Of a DNA stretch of 46,705 nt, positions 25,972 through 34,497 are shown one piece after another. The stretch lies in NCBI GenBank assembly GCA_002238685.1, contig MPMV01000034.1, forward strand, positions 1 to 46,705. Direction: 5' to 3'. The translations under genes were made by a program, and so were the position numbers. Origin of the DNA: a bacterium EF100-94H03 bin56. GTDB taxonomy: Bacteria > Pseudomonadota > Alphaproteobacteria > SP197. Within the stretch, counting starts at the first letter, position 1. Every line of letters begins with the position of its first letter. The notes below the pieces were generated by a model that worked only from the letters and a program-made list of their open reading frames with translations, did not search any database and had not been told where the DNA came from.

Positions 25972-26601
25972 TTGAACGCGAGCGCAAGAACCATTCTGAC
26001 GATCGGTCACTCCAACCATACCTTGAAGTTCTTTCTTGAACTTCTCAACCTGCACGACGTGACCGCTATCGCAGATGTGCGCTCCGCTCCATACAGCCGT
26101 TTCAATCCCCAGTTCAATCGCGAGAAATTTGCCGGGTCTCTCGAGGCCTCCGGATTCAGATATGTGTATCTCGGTCGTGAGCTGGGCGGGCGATCTGATG
26201 ACCGGTCCTGCTACGAACACGGCCGCATCCGCTACGATCGACTCGCGCGCACGCCACGGTTTCGTGATGGCCTGGAGAGGGTCTTGCACGGCGCAGGTCG
26301 GTACCGCATTGCACTGATGTGCGCCGAGAAGGAACCGCTCGACTGCCATCGGACCCTTCTCATCGGACACGAGCTGGACAAGAGTGGGGTTGACGTCGCG
26401 CATATCCTAGCCGATGGAACGCTTGAGCCGCATGCGGGCACGATGAGTCGTCTGATTGCCGAATTCAGTTTCGAGGCCGATCTGTTCAGCCGACACCGCA
26501 CGCGCCGCCAGCTCATTGAGGAAGCGATTGCACATCAGGCGGAATGCGTTGGACACCTCATGGAACGAGTGAGTGACGAGGCAAGGCAGAAGGACCAATG
26601 A
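25972..26601 (+). CDS. DUF488-family protein (first copy)
   Basis: This protein of about 209 aa has the DUF488 start TILTIGHSNHTLKFFLELL, the strand TAIADVRSAPYSRFNPQFNRE, and the hallmark CAEKEPLDCHR (Cys117, Cys125, His126), followed by a C-terminal helical extension. The function of DUF488 is not established; the conserved Cys-x7-Cys-His-Arg suggests a redox, metal or covalent-catalysis site. TTG 25972 is the only start that avoids a long overlap with the previous gene; its ribosome site is weak, so coupled translation is likely. Its stop overlaps the start of the second DUF488 gene. Confidence 0.82.
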   Translation: MNASARTILTIGHSNHTLKFFLELLNLHDVTAIADVRSAPYSRFNPQFNREKFAGSLEASGFRYVYLGRELGGRSDDRSCYEHGRIRYDRLARTPRFRDGLERVLHGAGRYRIALMCAEKEPLDCHRTLLIGHELDKSGVDVAHILADGTLEPHAGTMSRLIAEFSFEADLFSRHRTRRQLIEEAIAHQAECVGHLMERVSDEARQKDQ

Positions 26602-27062
26602 GGGTATCGACGATAGGCTTCACCAGGAAATCCGCACAGCGGTTCTTCGAACTTCTGCGTGAATCAGGCACCAGGCGAATCGTGGATGTGAGACTCCGAA
26701 ACGGCTCCCAGCTTGCCGGGTTCGCCAAGAAGGGTGACCTTGCCTGGTTCGCACGCGAGCTGTGCAACATCGAATACGTCCATGTGCCGGACCTCGCTCC
26801 CACGAAGGAATTGTTGAGCGAGTATCGACAGGGGCGAATCTCCTGGGAGACCTACGAGGACCGGTTTGTCGATCTGATGAAGACCCGCAGGATCGAATCC
26901 GTTCTGCCCAGGGAGGTCGTGAACAATGGTTGTCTGCTTTGCAGCGAAGACCAGCCGCACCATTGTCACCGACGGCTCGTTGCCGAGTATCTGAAGGAAC
27001 ATTGGGGCGACCTGGAGATCGAACATCTGGGTCTCAAGAGAGGTGCTCGCCAATCCGCTTGA
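26598..27062 (+). CDS. DUF488-family protein (second copy)
   Basis: This 154-aa protein has the same fold signature as its neighbour but is diverged: MRVSTIGFTRKSAQRFFELL, RRIVDVRLRNGSQLAGFAKK and CSEDQPHHCHR (Cys115, Cys123, His124). This subtype (DVRLRN, LAGFAKK) differs from the first (DVRSAPYSRF), so the pair may form a heterodimer rather than being a recent duplicate. The start overlaps the previous stop as ATGA. It is the last gene of the four-gene set. No known partner enzyme is recognised. Confidence 0.85.
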   Translation: MRVSTIGFTRKSAQRFFELLRESGTRRIVDVRLRNGSQLAGFAKKGDLAWFARELCNIEYVHVPDLAPTKELLSEYRQGRISWETYEDRFVDLMKTRRIESVLPREVVNNGCLLCSEDQPHHCHRRLVAEYLKEHWGDLEIEHLGLKRGARQSA

Positions 27063-27212
27063 GAACCCTTCTGCAGGTCATCCCGTGTTCAGACAATCTC
27101 GATGCTGCAAGGCATCCGACTCTCGAAGAGAAGTTGCAGCGCTTCCGGGTGGACCGGCTCGGCAAGCCCCCGCCTGCGCGACCCCCATTCTTGTCTTCGA
27201 CCATCCGCGGGA

Positions 27213-28751
27213 TCACGTCGCCCGCTCCAGTGACCGGGCAACCTTGTCCGCCACAAACCGTGCGAACGGCGCGATATCCTGATCCACACTGGCGCTCTCA
27301 AGGCCTGCCATGTAGACGTCACGATCCTCGATTCGAATGACGGTCCACGGATAACCACCGGATGCCAGCATCGCGTTCATGACGAAGCGCGCCATGCGTC
27401 CGTTACCGTCCGGGTAGGGATGGATGTAGCCGAACAGCCAGTGTCCGAGCACGGCGCGTACGGAAGGTTCGGTCTCGGTTTCCAGCAGATCGAACAGGGC
27501 CGGCATGGCATCGCGCACCGCCTCCCGGCGAGGCGGCACATGCCGCGATCCCCTCAGAAACACGGCATCGTTGCGGTAGCCGGCCAGAGTGGAGGCGGCG
27601 ATCAGGCCGGAGGCGACGCAAAGTTGAAGGAGTTCGCGATACCAGTCCCGGTGGACCTCGCGGACCAGAGCACCGGCTTCGCTGCCGCCGATGATCTCAC
27701 CCACCGCCTCTCGCACAAGACGGAATGCCTGCCAGTAACCGCGTGCGGCCAGCGCGTCGAGGCTATGCCGATCGGCGTCGGGATTGTCCGCATCCCAGTT
27801 GCCCGTGCGCACCCGGTCAATCATCTCCGGTGTGACACGGTAGCCCTCGATCGACAGCGAGTGATAGGCATCGTTGCGATAGATCTCGTCAACGAAGGAC
27901 AAGTAGCTTTCGATGTCACTGGGTAGGCCGGGGGCTTCGGGAAATGCGGCGATCACAGGCCCCCGCATGGTCTCCCACAGCGATTGCAGGCGCCCCACAA
28001 TCGGTGCCTGCGCCCGACCAGGCGCACCAGGAACCTGCTCCGCTTCAAACGGAACGGCTTCGCGGACATCGTAGCCGGCACGCTTCATGACGCTCAGAAT
28101 CTCATCGGCCACATCGTCCCTGCCGATCCGGCGAAAGGCGCCGGCCAGCCGTCCGGCAACCACCGAGTGGCCGCCATCAAGCAGCCGGCCGAGCACTTGA
28201 GCCGCATCGCGGATGCCCGAGAGCACGACCTGCGCCTCGACCGGATGCCGGACAAAAAAAGCTTCCGGCACGCGCACCAATGCCGCTTCGGGCACAATGA
28301 ACCGCAGCCCGTCCCGGTCCGCCAGGTCGGCATCAGGCGGCATGTCCTTCTTTCTGAGGTCGAATAGTGACGTGCCGAACAACAGTTCGACGGAGTTGTT
28401 GGCGCCCTTGGGCGTATGAATGATGACCTGCCGCGGGATGACGGTGTTTTCTGCGTGGAGCAGCAACGACTGTTCCGGGGAGAGGTGCCAGTCCGGGCCG
28501 AATCGGGTCGTAGAATAGGCCGCGCAGAACTCCCAAAAGGAAGCAAACCAGGGCGTCGTATCACCTGGATCGGCATCCGGACTGCAGGAGATCAGCCAGC
28601 CCTTCATCACCTCGGCCAGGAAACCGTTCCTGACCAGCCGCTCGCGGTGAACACGCGTCAGTTCGCCGGAGCGGAAGACCCGCCGCCTCCGGTCCTGCAG
28701 TTTCCGGAGTTGTGCCAGCGACGCAGCGAGTTTTTCGTTCGGTGTGGCCAT
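27213..28751 (-). CDS. Fic-domain protein with N-terminal inhibitory motif
   Basis: This 512-aa protein contains the Fic active-site loop HPYPDGNGRMAR (444-455), matching HPFx(D/E)GNGRxxR. Fic enzymes usually transfer AMP from ATP to target proteins. Upstream, SLSIEG (298-303) fits the (S/T)xxxE(G/N) inhibitory helix, so it is a self-restrained class II Fic protein with no separate antitoxin. The first 130 residues (LTRVHRERLVRNGFLAEVMKGWLIS, shortened by family, then HTPKGANNSVELLFGTSLFDLRKK) look like an AbiEi-type winged helix, which may bind DNA or the enzyme's own promoter. It converges on the DUF488 operon, with 150 bases between. GAAGG precedes the ATG. Confidence 0.92.
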   Translation of the reverse strand: MATPNEKLAASLAQLRKLQDRRRRVFRSGELTRVHRERLVRNGFLAEVMKGWLISCSPDADPGDTTPWFASFWEFCAAYSTTRFGPDWHLSPEQSLLLHAENTVIPRQVIIHTPKGANNSVELLFGTSLFDLRKKDMPPDADLADRDGLRFIVPEAALVRVPEAFFVRHPVEAQVVLSGIRDAAQVLGRLLDGGHSVVAGRLAGAFRRIGRDDVADEILSVMKRAGYDVREAVPFEAEQVPGAPGRAQAPIVGRLQSLWETMRGPVIAAFPEAPGLPSDIESYLSFVDEIYRNDAYHSLSIEGYRVTPEMIDRVRTGNWDADNPDADRHSLDALAARGYWQAFRLVREAVGEIIGGSEAGALVREVHRDWYRELLQLCVASGLIAASTLAGYRNDAVFLRGSRHVPPRREAVRDAMPALFDLLETETEPSVRAVLGHWLFGYIHPYPDGNGRMARFVMNAMLASGGYPWTVIRIEDRDVYMAGLESASVDQDIAPFARFVADKVARSLERAT

Positions 28752-29048
28752 GCGCGCGCCTTCACAGGTAGGACGCTCCGTATCACTGCAAGTCTACCGA
28801 GCTGTATATGATCAAGTCAATAGTGTCGTGCTTGTTCACGTACACTGCGACGTGGCGACACACGTCCATGTTGTTTGAGAGTGACTGCAGCCTGTCATGA
28901 GTCCCGGCGGAGGAGTGTGAACACACGGACGCCGTCGACAGCTTCAGCCGGCCGGTGCGTCCCAGGCGACTGCGTACAAATCCTTCCAGGGGATCAGCCT
29001 GCACGCTCTCCGGTGCTGGGGTCGGTCGCCGCCATAGACAACAAGAGT
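28752..29048. other. 297-base stretch between Fic gene and transposase relic
   Basis: This holds the Fic promoter region on the minus strand. The A+T content is higher than in the surroundings near 28800-28850. No gene or IS terminal repeat is recognised. Confidence 0.35.
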
Positions 29049-29798
29049 GGTGCATCGAGGGGCCGAATTGACGAGGTGTTGGAGAATGCGACGGGCGAGA
29101 GGCGTCTTTACTGCCATTCCGAAGAGCGGGCACACAAGGAGGAGGGCATTGCCAATCGCTTCGAGGCTTCCCTTGCCAGGCTCCACCAGGGGCTGTCGCG
29201 TCCGCGCACGGCCAAGGGGCTCGACCATGTCTGGCGGAGCATCGGGCGGATCAGCGAACGCAGCCGCGGCATCGCACAGCATTACGACGTCGCTGTCGCC
29301 TCGGATCCCGAGACCGGCAAGGCGACGGCGGTCACCTGGGAGAGGAAGACGGTGGCCGGCACCATGCTCACCCATCCGGGCGTCTTTTGCCTGCGCACCA
29401 ATGTCATCGACTGGGACCAGGAGACCCTGTGGCGCACCTACACGATGCTCACCGACCTGGAATTCGTGTTCCGCTCGCTGAAGTCGGAACTCGGCCTGCG
29501 TCCGGTCTATCACCAGACCCAGGGCCGTACCGACGGCCACCTGTTCATCACCGTTCTTGCCTACCAGATGGTGCAGACCATCCGCAGGCGGCTTCGCCAG
29601 CATGGCGAGACCTCAAGCTGGGCCACCCTGCGCCGCATTCTGGCTGGTCAGCAGCGTGTCACCGCCACGTTCCGCCGCAAGGATGGCGGCACACTGCACG
29701 TGCGCAAGGCAACCCTGGCCGAGCCCGCTCAGCTGAAGATCTACTCCGCGCTCGGTCTCGATCCGCAACCCGGCAAGACCTCGCGAATGATCGTCTGA
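29049..29798 (+). pseudogene. IS1634-like (IS4 superfamily) transposase, 5'-truncated
   Basis: The readable C-terminal 250 residues include GERRLYCHSEERAHKEEGI, DPETGKATAVTWERK, the region around TLWRTYTMLTDLEFVFRSLKSELGLRP (shortened here as family core TDLEFVFRSLKSELGLRP) and HLFITVLAYQMVQTIRRRL. These match the last half of IS1634-type DDE transposases, including the final Glu. The N-terminal half with the first two catalytic Asp residues is missing, and upstream sequence in the same frame is not transposase-like. The element is a dead remnant. It marks past insertion at the right border of the accessory island. Terminal inverted repeats were not found. Confidence 0.85.
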
Positions 29799-30182
29799 TC
29801 ACGCGTACATCTCATAACGAACACGAATGTAGTGCCAGACACCAGGAATCCGCCTTCTCAAGCCGTTGATAATCAACACTTCCTGAAAACGTCTGTTGAA
29901 CTTGGCCCAAGTTATCGCTGCCGCTCATCTTGCGCCATCCCCATCACCGGGGATTGCCGTTCGACATCAACCAGACCTGAGCCGGATCACGCAGGGATCC
30001 GTTGCAATGATCGGCCATGCGGATCATGCAGACCTGAGTGCAGCGGCCGGCATTCCGGCACTGGGTCGCGCCTTTCAATTGTGAATTCGATCGAAGGCGG
30101 ATTGCAGCCGGGGGGATTGCCGCCCGGCCACGGGGCATGGTTGTCGGTGGAGTTCGCTGGCCGCCTCGTGTATGCCCTTGGC
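29799..30182. other. 384-base stretch with no supportable gene
   Basis: This lies between the transposase remnant and thyX. It should contain the thyX promoter. Open frames that extend thyX upstream lack family sequence. The 3' end of the old insertion sequence probably lies within the first 100 bases. Confidence 0.35.
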
Positions 30183-31094
30183 ATGGGTATCACGCAGGAA
30201 CAGGCGCAGGAGATCGAGGCGCAGAGGTCCCGTTCCGAAACGACGCGACGGGTGGTATCGCCGGGGCTGGAGGCCTTGCTCTACGAACCGATCGAGGTGC
30301 TCGATCACGGATTCGTGCGTGTCATCGACTACCTGGGAGATGACAGTGCCATCGTCCAGGCGGCACGGGTGTCCTACGGCACGGGCACACGGTCGGTGCG
30401 CGGCGATGCGGCGCTCATCGCCTACCTCATGCGCCACCGCCACACCACGCCCTTCGAGATGTGCGAGATCAAGTATCACGTCAAGCTGCCGGTGTTCGTG
30501 GCCCGCCAGTGGATTCGCCACCGCACGGCCAGCATCAACGAGGTCTCGGCGCGTTACTCGATTCTCGACCGCGAGTTCCACATTCCGGCGCCTGACAACC
30601 TGGCGCGCCAGTCGACGCAGAACCGGCAGGGCCGGAGCGATGTCCTCGAGGGCGACGAGGCGGTGAAGGTGCTGGAGATTCTCAAGGACGACGCCAGCCG
30701 CGCCTACGGACACTACGAGGAGATGCTCGACGGCGAGGGGCCCGGCCTTGCCCGTGAACTGGCCCGCATCAACCTGCCGCTCGGCATCTACACCCAGTGG
30801 TACTGGAAGACCAATCTCCACAACCTGCTTCACTTCCTGGTCCTGCGCGCGGACCCCCATGCCCAGTACGAGATCAGGGTCTATGCCGAGGCGATGCTGG
30901 AGACGGTGAAAGCCTGGGTGCCGCTGGCCTACGAGGCCTTCGTCGAATGCCGGCTCGACGGAGCGGAACTGACGGCGAAGCAGCTGGCCGCGGTGCGCCG
31001 CATGGTGAAGGGCGAGACGGTGACCCAGGAAACGAGCGGGTTGTCGCGGCGGATGTGGGAAGAACTGCAGGCCGTGCTGGAGAGCCGTCCCTGA
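30183..31094 (+). CDS. thyX: flavin-dependent thymidylate synthase
   Basis: This 303-aa enzyme methylates dUMP to dTMP with methylenetetrahydrofolate, FAD and NADPH. The ThyX signature [15 protein letters not shown] (112-126, RHRxxSxNExSxRY) is intact. Other marks are [30 protein letters not shown] (split in the family by His-rich core) and [22 protein letters not shown] with the substrate-binding Arg. ATG 30183 gives the usual length; a GTG at 30147 could add 12 residues, and neither has a strong ribosome site. It converges on mrp with 12 bases between. Confidence 0.95.
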   Translation: MGITQEQAQEIEAQRSRSETTRRVVSPGLEALLYEPIEVLDHGFVRVIDYLGDDSAIVQAARVSYGTGTRSVRGDAALIAYLMRHRHTTPFEMCEIKYHVKLPVFVARQWIRHRTASINEVSARYSILDREFHIPAPDNLARQSTQNRQGRSDVLEGDEAVKVLEILKDDASRAYGHYEEMLDGEGPGLARELARINLPLGIYTQWYWKTNLHNLLHFLVLRADPHAQYEIRVYAEAMLETVKAWVPLAYEAFVECRLDGAELTAKQLAAVRRMVKGETVTQETSGLSRRMWEELQAVLESRP

Positions 31095-31106
31095 CGGACG
31101 ACGAAC

Positions 31107-32177
31107 CTATTCGATGACGATGCGCGGGCCTTGCGGGCGTGAGCCCGGCAGACTCTCCAGAACCGCCGAGGCCACCGCCTGGTAGGCATTGGCAATGGTT
31201 CCTGAGGGCTCGGCGGCGACGATGGGAAAGCCGCTGTCCGACGTCTCGCGAATCCTGATGTCGAGAGGAATTTCACCCAGGAATGGGACTCCCAGCCGGG
31301 CAGCCTCCTGCCTCGCCCCACCATGGGCGAAGACGTCGGTGCGGTGACCGCAGGCCGGGCAGGCGAAGTAGCTCATGTTCTCGACAATGCCGAGGATGGG
31401 AACATCCACCTTGCGGAACATGTTGAGTCCCTTGCGGGCGTCGATGAGCGAAAGGTCCTGTGGCGTGGAAACGATCACGGCGCCGGCAAGCGGCGTTCTC
31501 TGGGTGAGCGAGAGCTGGATATCACCGGTCCCTGGCGGCAGATCGACGATCATGATGTCGGCTTCGCCCCATGCCACCTGGCGCAGCATCTGCTCCAGGG
31601 CGCTCTGCACCATCGGGCCGCGCCACACCATGGGCTGGTCCTCTCCGATCAGCAGGCCGATCGACATGGTCGCGATGCCGTAAGCCATCTTCGGATAGAG
31701 CAGGGTCCCGTCGGTCTCGGGCTTTCCCGTCAGTCCGAAGAGGCGCGGCGCCGAAGGCCCGTAAATGTCCGCATCGAGGAATACGACCTTGCGGCCTTCG
31801 GCGGCCAGGGCAAGCGCCAGATTGGCCGCGGTGGTCGACTTGCCGACACCACCCTTGCCACTGGCTACCGCCACGATGGCATTGACGCCATCGATGCCTC
31901 CGGCCGGCTGCGCCGGGACAGCCTGGTCGCGGTGAGCGGTCATGACGACGCTGGACGAGAGCACACCGGGCAGGGCGCGAATGGCGTCTTCGGCTGCCTT
32001 GCGCACCGGCTCATACGCGTGGCCGCGGTCAGCCGGCACCTCCATGACGAAACCGACGTTGCCGTCCTTGACGACAAGATTGGAGACGAGGCCCTCGTCG
32101 CCGATCGGCTGACCGCTCCCGGGATCGATGATCCCGCGAAGGGCGGCTTCAACTGCCTCTTGCGTGACTCGTGCCAT
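31107..32177 (-). CDS. mrp: Mrp/ApbC iron-sulfur cluster carrier ATPase
   Basis: This 356-aa P-loop protein carries 4Fe-4S clusters to target proteins. An N-terminal MIP18/DUF59-like domain covers about residues 1-85. The deviant Walker A SGKGGVGKSTT (106-116), switch segments DADIYGPS and DLPPGTGD, and the cluster-binding CPACG (CxxC) are all present. Length and layout are normal for the family. It points away from hflK, with which it shares a 123-base promoter gap. Confidence 0.95.
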   Translation of the reverse strand: MARVTQEAVEAALRGIIDPGSGQPIGDEGLVSNLVVKDGNVGFVMEVPADRGHAYEPVRKAAEDAIRALPGVLSSSVVMTAHRDQAVPAQPAGGIDGVNAIVAVASGKGGVGKSTTAANLALALAAEGRKVVFLDADIYGPSAPRLFGLTGKPETDGTLLYPKMAYGIATMSIGLLIGEDQPMVWRGPMVQSALEQMLRQVAWGEADIMIVDLPPGTGDIQLSLTQRTPLAGAVIVSTPQDLSLIDARKGLNMFRKVDVPILGIVENMSYFACPACGHRTDVFAHGGARQEAARLGVPFLGEIPLDIRIRETSDSGFPIVAAEPSGTIANAYQAVASAVLESLPGSRPQGPRIVIE

Positions 32178-32300
32178 CGCTCGTCATCCTTCCCGCGTTG
32201 CAGGCAACACGCAGGTGACATATAACGCGGGGACCCTTGGCAACAACCCATAAAGTGCGGAGCCCGGTACGCCAGGATCCGCCAGGAAGGCAGCGAACCC

Positions 32301-33356
32301 ATGTCCTGGAACGACGGTGGTGGAGGTGGATGGGGCGGTTCCGGCGGTGGCCCATGGGGACGACGTCCCTCAGGCGGCGGCGGTCGTGAATTCGAGGAAC
32401 TCGTCCGCAACATGCAAAAGAAGGGCCGGCGATTCCTGCCCGGCGGTTTCGGCGGCATCAGGGGGATCCTGATCATCCTCGTCGTGCTTGCCGTCGTGTG
32501 GCTGGCGAGTGGAATCTACCGGGTCGACACCAATGAGCAGGGTGTCGAGGTTGTCTTCGGGCGCTGGGTCAACACGACGACACCCGGTCTCGACTACAAC
32601 TGGCCGGCGCCCGTCGGACAGGTCTTCACACCGACGGTGACGGAGATCCAGCAGTTCACCATCGGCACCACGCCCCAACAGAGCCTGATGCTGACCGGTG
32701 ACGAGAACATCATCGACGTCAAGTTCGTCGTGAAGTGGAAGATCGACGACGCCGGAAAATTCCTGTTCAACATCTCCGATCCGGAAGGAACGACACGCAA
32801 CGTGGCCGAGAGCGCCATGCGTCAGGCCATCGGTCGCACCCCGCTGGCTACGGCTCTTGCCGAGGGCAGGGCGGAGGTCGAACAGAAGACACTGGAATTG
32901 ATGCAGGCGATGCTCGATGAGTACGGTGCCGGAGTCGAGATCCGCCAGGTCGAGTTGCAGAGCGTCGATCCGCCGGCGGCGGTGATCGACTCCTTCCGCG
33001 ATGTCCAGGCGGCACGCGCGGACCAGGAACGTTCGATCAACGAGGCCCAGGCCTACCAGAACCAGATCGTGCCGGTCGCCCGTGGCGACTCACAGCGCAT
33101 GCTCCAGGAAGCGGAGGCCTACAAGGAACAGGTGATCAATACGGCCCAGGGCGATGCTGCCCGCTTCAGGTCGGTCTACAACGAGTACATCCTGGCCGAA
33201 GAAGTGACAGAGCGGCGCATCTACCTCGAGACCATGGAAACGGTACTGCGCGACATGGAGAAGATTATCATCGACACCGGGGCCACGGATGGCCAGGGGG
33301 TCGTACCCTACCTGCCGCTCGACCAGCTGCGGCGAAGCAGCGACCAGGAGGGCTGA
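32301..33356 (+). CDS. hflK: HflK, membrane regulator of FtsH protease
   Basis: This 351-aa protein starts with a Gly-rich cytoplasmic leader (residues 1-50) and one membrane helix (52-71). The SPFH/prohibitin domain follows (YRVDTNEQGVEVVFGRW), then a coiled-coil region (QERSINEAQAYQNQIVPVARG, shortened). With HflC it forms the cage that encloses and tempers FtsH in the inner membrane. AGGAAGG precedes the ATG. hflC starts four bases after its stop. Confidence 0.96.
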   Translation: MSWNDGGGGGWGGSGGGPWGRRPSGGGGREFEELVRNMQKKGRRFLPGGFGGIRGILIILVVLAVVWLASGIYRVDTNEQGVEVVFGRWVNTTTPGLDYNWPAPVGQVFTPTVTEIQQFTIGTTPQQSLMLTGDENIIDVKFVVKWKIDDAGKFLFNISDPEGTTRNVAESAMRQAIGRTPLATALAEGRAEVEQKTLELMQAMLDEYGAGVEIRQVELQSVDPPAAVIDSFRDVQAARADQERSINEAQAYQNQIVPVARGDSQRMLQEAEAYKEQVINTAQGDAARFRSVYNEYILAEEVTERRIYLETMETVLRDMEKIIIDTGATDGQGVVPYLPLDQLRRSSDQEG

Positions 33357-33359
33357 ACC

Positions 33360-34256
33360 GTGAGCATCAAGATCATTCTCTCAGTCATCGGCCTTGCAGT
33401 TCTTCTGGTGGTCGGTTCCATGTCCGTGTTCACCGTCGCCGAATACGAGCAGGGGATCGTTGTCCAGTTCGGTGATCCCAAGCGCGTGGTGTCCGACCCC
33501 GGTCTCAATTTCAAGCTTCCGTGGCAGGACGTCGTCTACTACGAGAAGCGGGTCATCCAGGTCGATGGAGAGCCTGAACAGGTGACCGCGTCGGACCAGA
33601 AGCGCCTGGTTGTCGATGCCTTTGCCCTCTATCGCATCACGGATCCCCTGAAGTTCAAGAATTCGGCGATCACCATCGACCGTTTCGAGGGATTCATGCT
33701 GAGAACGCTGACAGGCACGTTGCGCCAACACATCGGTCGTGTGCCACTGGTCGATGTCGTTTCCGGTGAGCGCGAGGCGTTGATGACCGAGATTCAGGAG
33801 TCCCTGGTCACGGCGACCGAGCAGTATGGCATCGAGGTGACGGACGTTCGTATCAAGCGCACCGACCTTCCCCAGGAAAACAGTCAGGCCATCTACCGGC
33901 GGATGCAGACCGAACGTCAGCGCGAGGCAAGCGAGATTCGCGCCGAGGGCGAGGAACAGTCATTGCGCATCCGCGCCGAGGCTGACCGGACCCGCACGGT
34001 GCTGATTTCGGAGGCAAGGCGCGATTCCGAAATCCTGCGTGGCGAAGGGGACGGAGAAGTGGTGCGCATCTTTGCCGAGGCCTTCGGCCGGGATGTCGAA
34101 TTCTTCACCTTCTATCGCACCATGCAGGCATACCGCGAGGCGCTCAACGCCACGGACACCACCCTGGTGCTGAGTCCGGACGGAGAATTCCTGCGCTTCC
34201 TGACGAATTTCGAAGGCCTCCAGACGAGCCCTCGTTCTGACACATACGCCGAGTAG
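33360..34256 (+). CDS. hflC: HflC, partner of HflK
   Basis: This 298-aa protein has an N-terminal membrane helix (about 5-24) and an SPFH domain (VAEYEQGIVVQFGDPKRVV). The family run YRRMQTERQREASEIRAEGEE, cut here at the helix break, begins the coiled coil. It starts with GTG at 33360, right after hflK. The complex with HflK modulates FtsH. The C-terminal LVLSPDGEFLRFL is typical of HflC. Confidence 0.96.
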   Translation: MSIKIILSVIGLAVLLVVGSMSVFTVAEYEQGIVVQFGDPKRVVSDPGLNFKLPWQDVVYYEKRVIQVDGEPEQVTASDQKRLVVDAFALYRITDPLKFKNSAITIDRFEGFMLRTLTGTLRQHIGRVPLVDVVSGEREALMTEIQESLVTATEQYGIEVTDVRIKRTDLPQENSQAIYRRMQTERQREASEIRAEGEEQSLRIRAEADRTRTVLISEARRDSEILRGEGDGEVVRIFAEAFGRDVEFFTFYRTMQAYREALNATDTTLVLSPDGEFLRFLTNFEGLQTSPRSDTYAE

Positions 34257-34284
34257 TGGTGGAGCACCGCCTGACCGGGCGCCG

Positions 34285-34470
34285 ATGACAGATCTGGCTG
34301 TGGCGCTTGCCATTGCCCTGTTTCTCGAAGGTGTCGCCTGGGCGCTGTTCCCGGGCGCCATGAAGAGGGCAATGGTGCATGTTCTGGCCCAGCCCCTGTC
34401 CACCGTGCGAACGGTCGGTCTGCTGGTAGCCCTGGCCGGCGTGACAGCCGTATGGTTGCTGCGTGGCTGA
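34285..34470 (+). CDS. DUF2065 small membrane protein
   Basis: This 61-aa protein with two membrane helices (about 4-22 and 42-58) matches DUF2065: MTDLAVALAIALFLEGVAWA and PGAMKRAM with a final LL. The gene is a regular companion of hflKC and the Do-like protease in Proteobacteria, so a link to membrane protein quality control is inferred. Its stop codon touches an ATG in the next reading frame. Confidence 0.88.
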   Translation: MTDLAVALAIALFLEGVAWALFPGAMKRAMVHVLAQPLSTVRTVGLLVALAGVTAVWLLRG

Positions 34471-34497
34471 ATGACAAGTCGACACAGAGGTCGTGAT

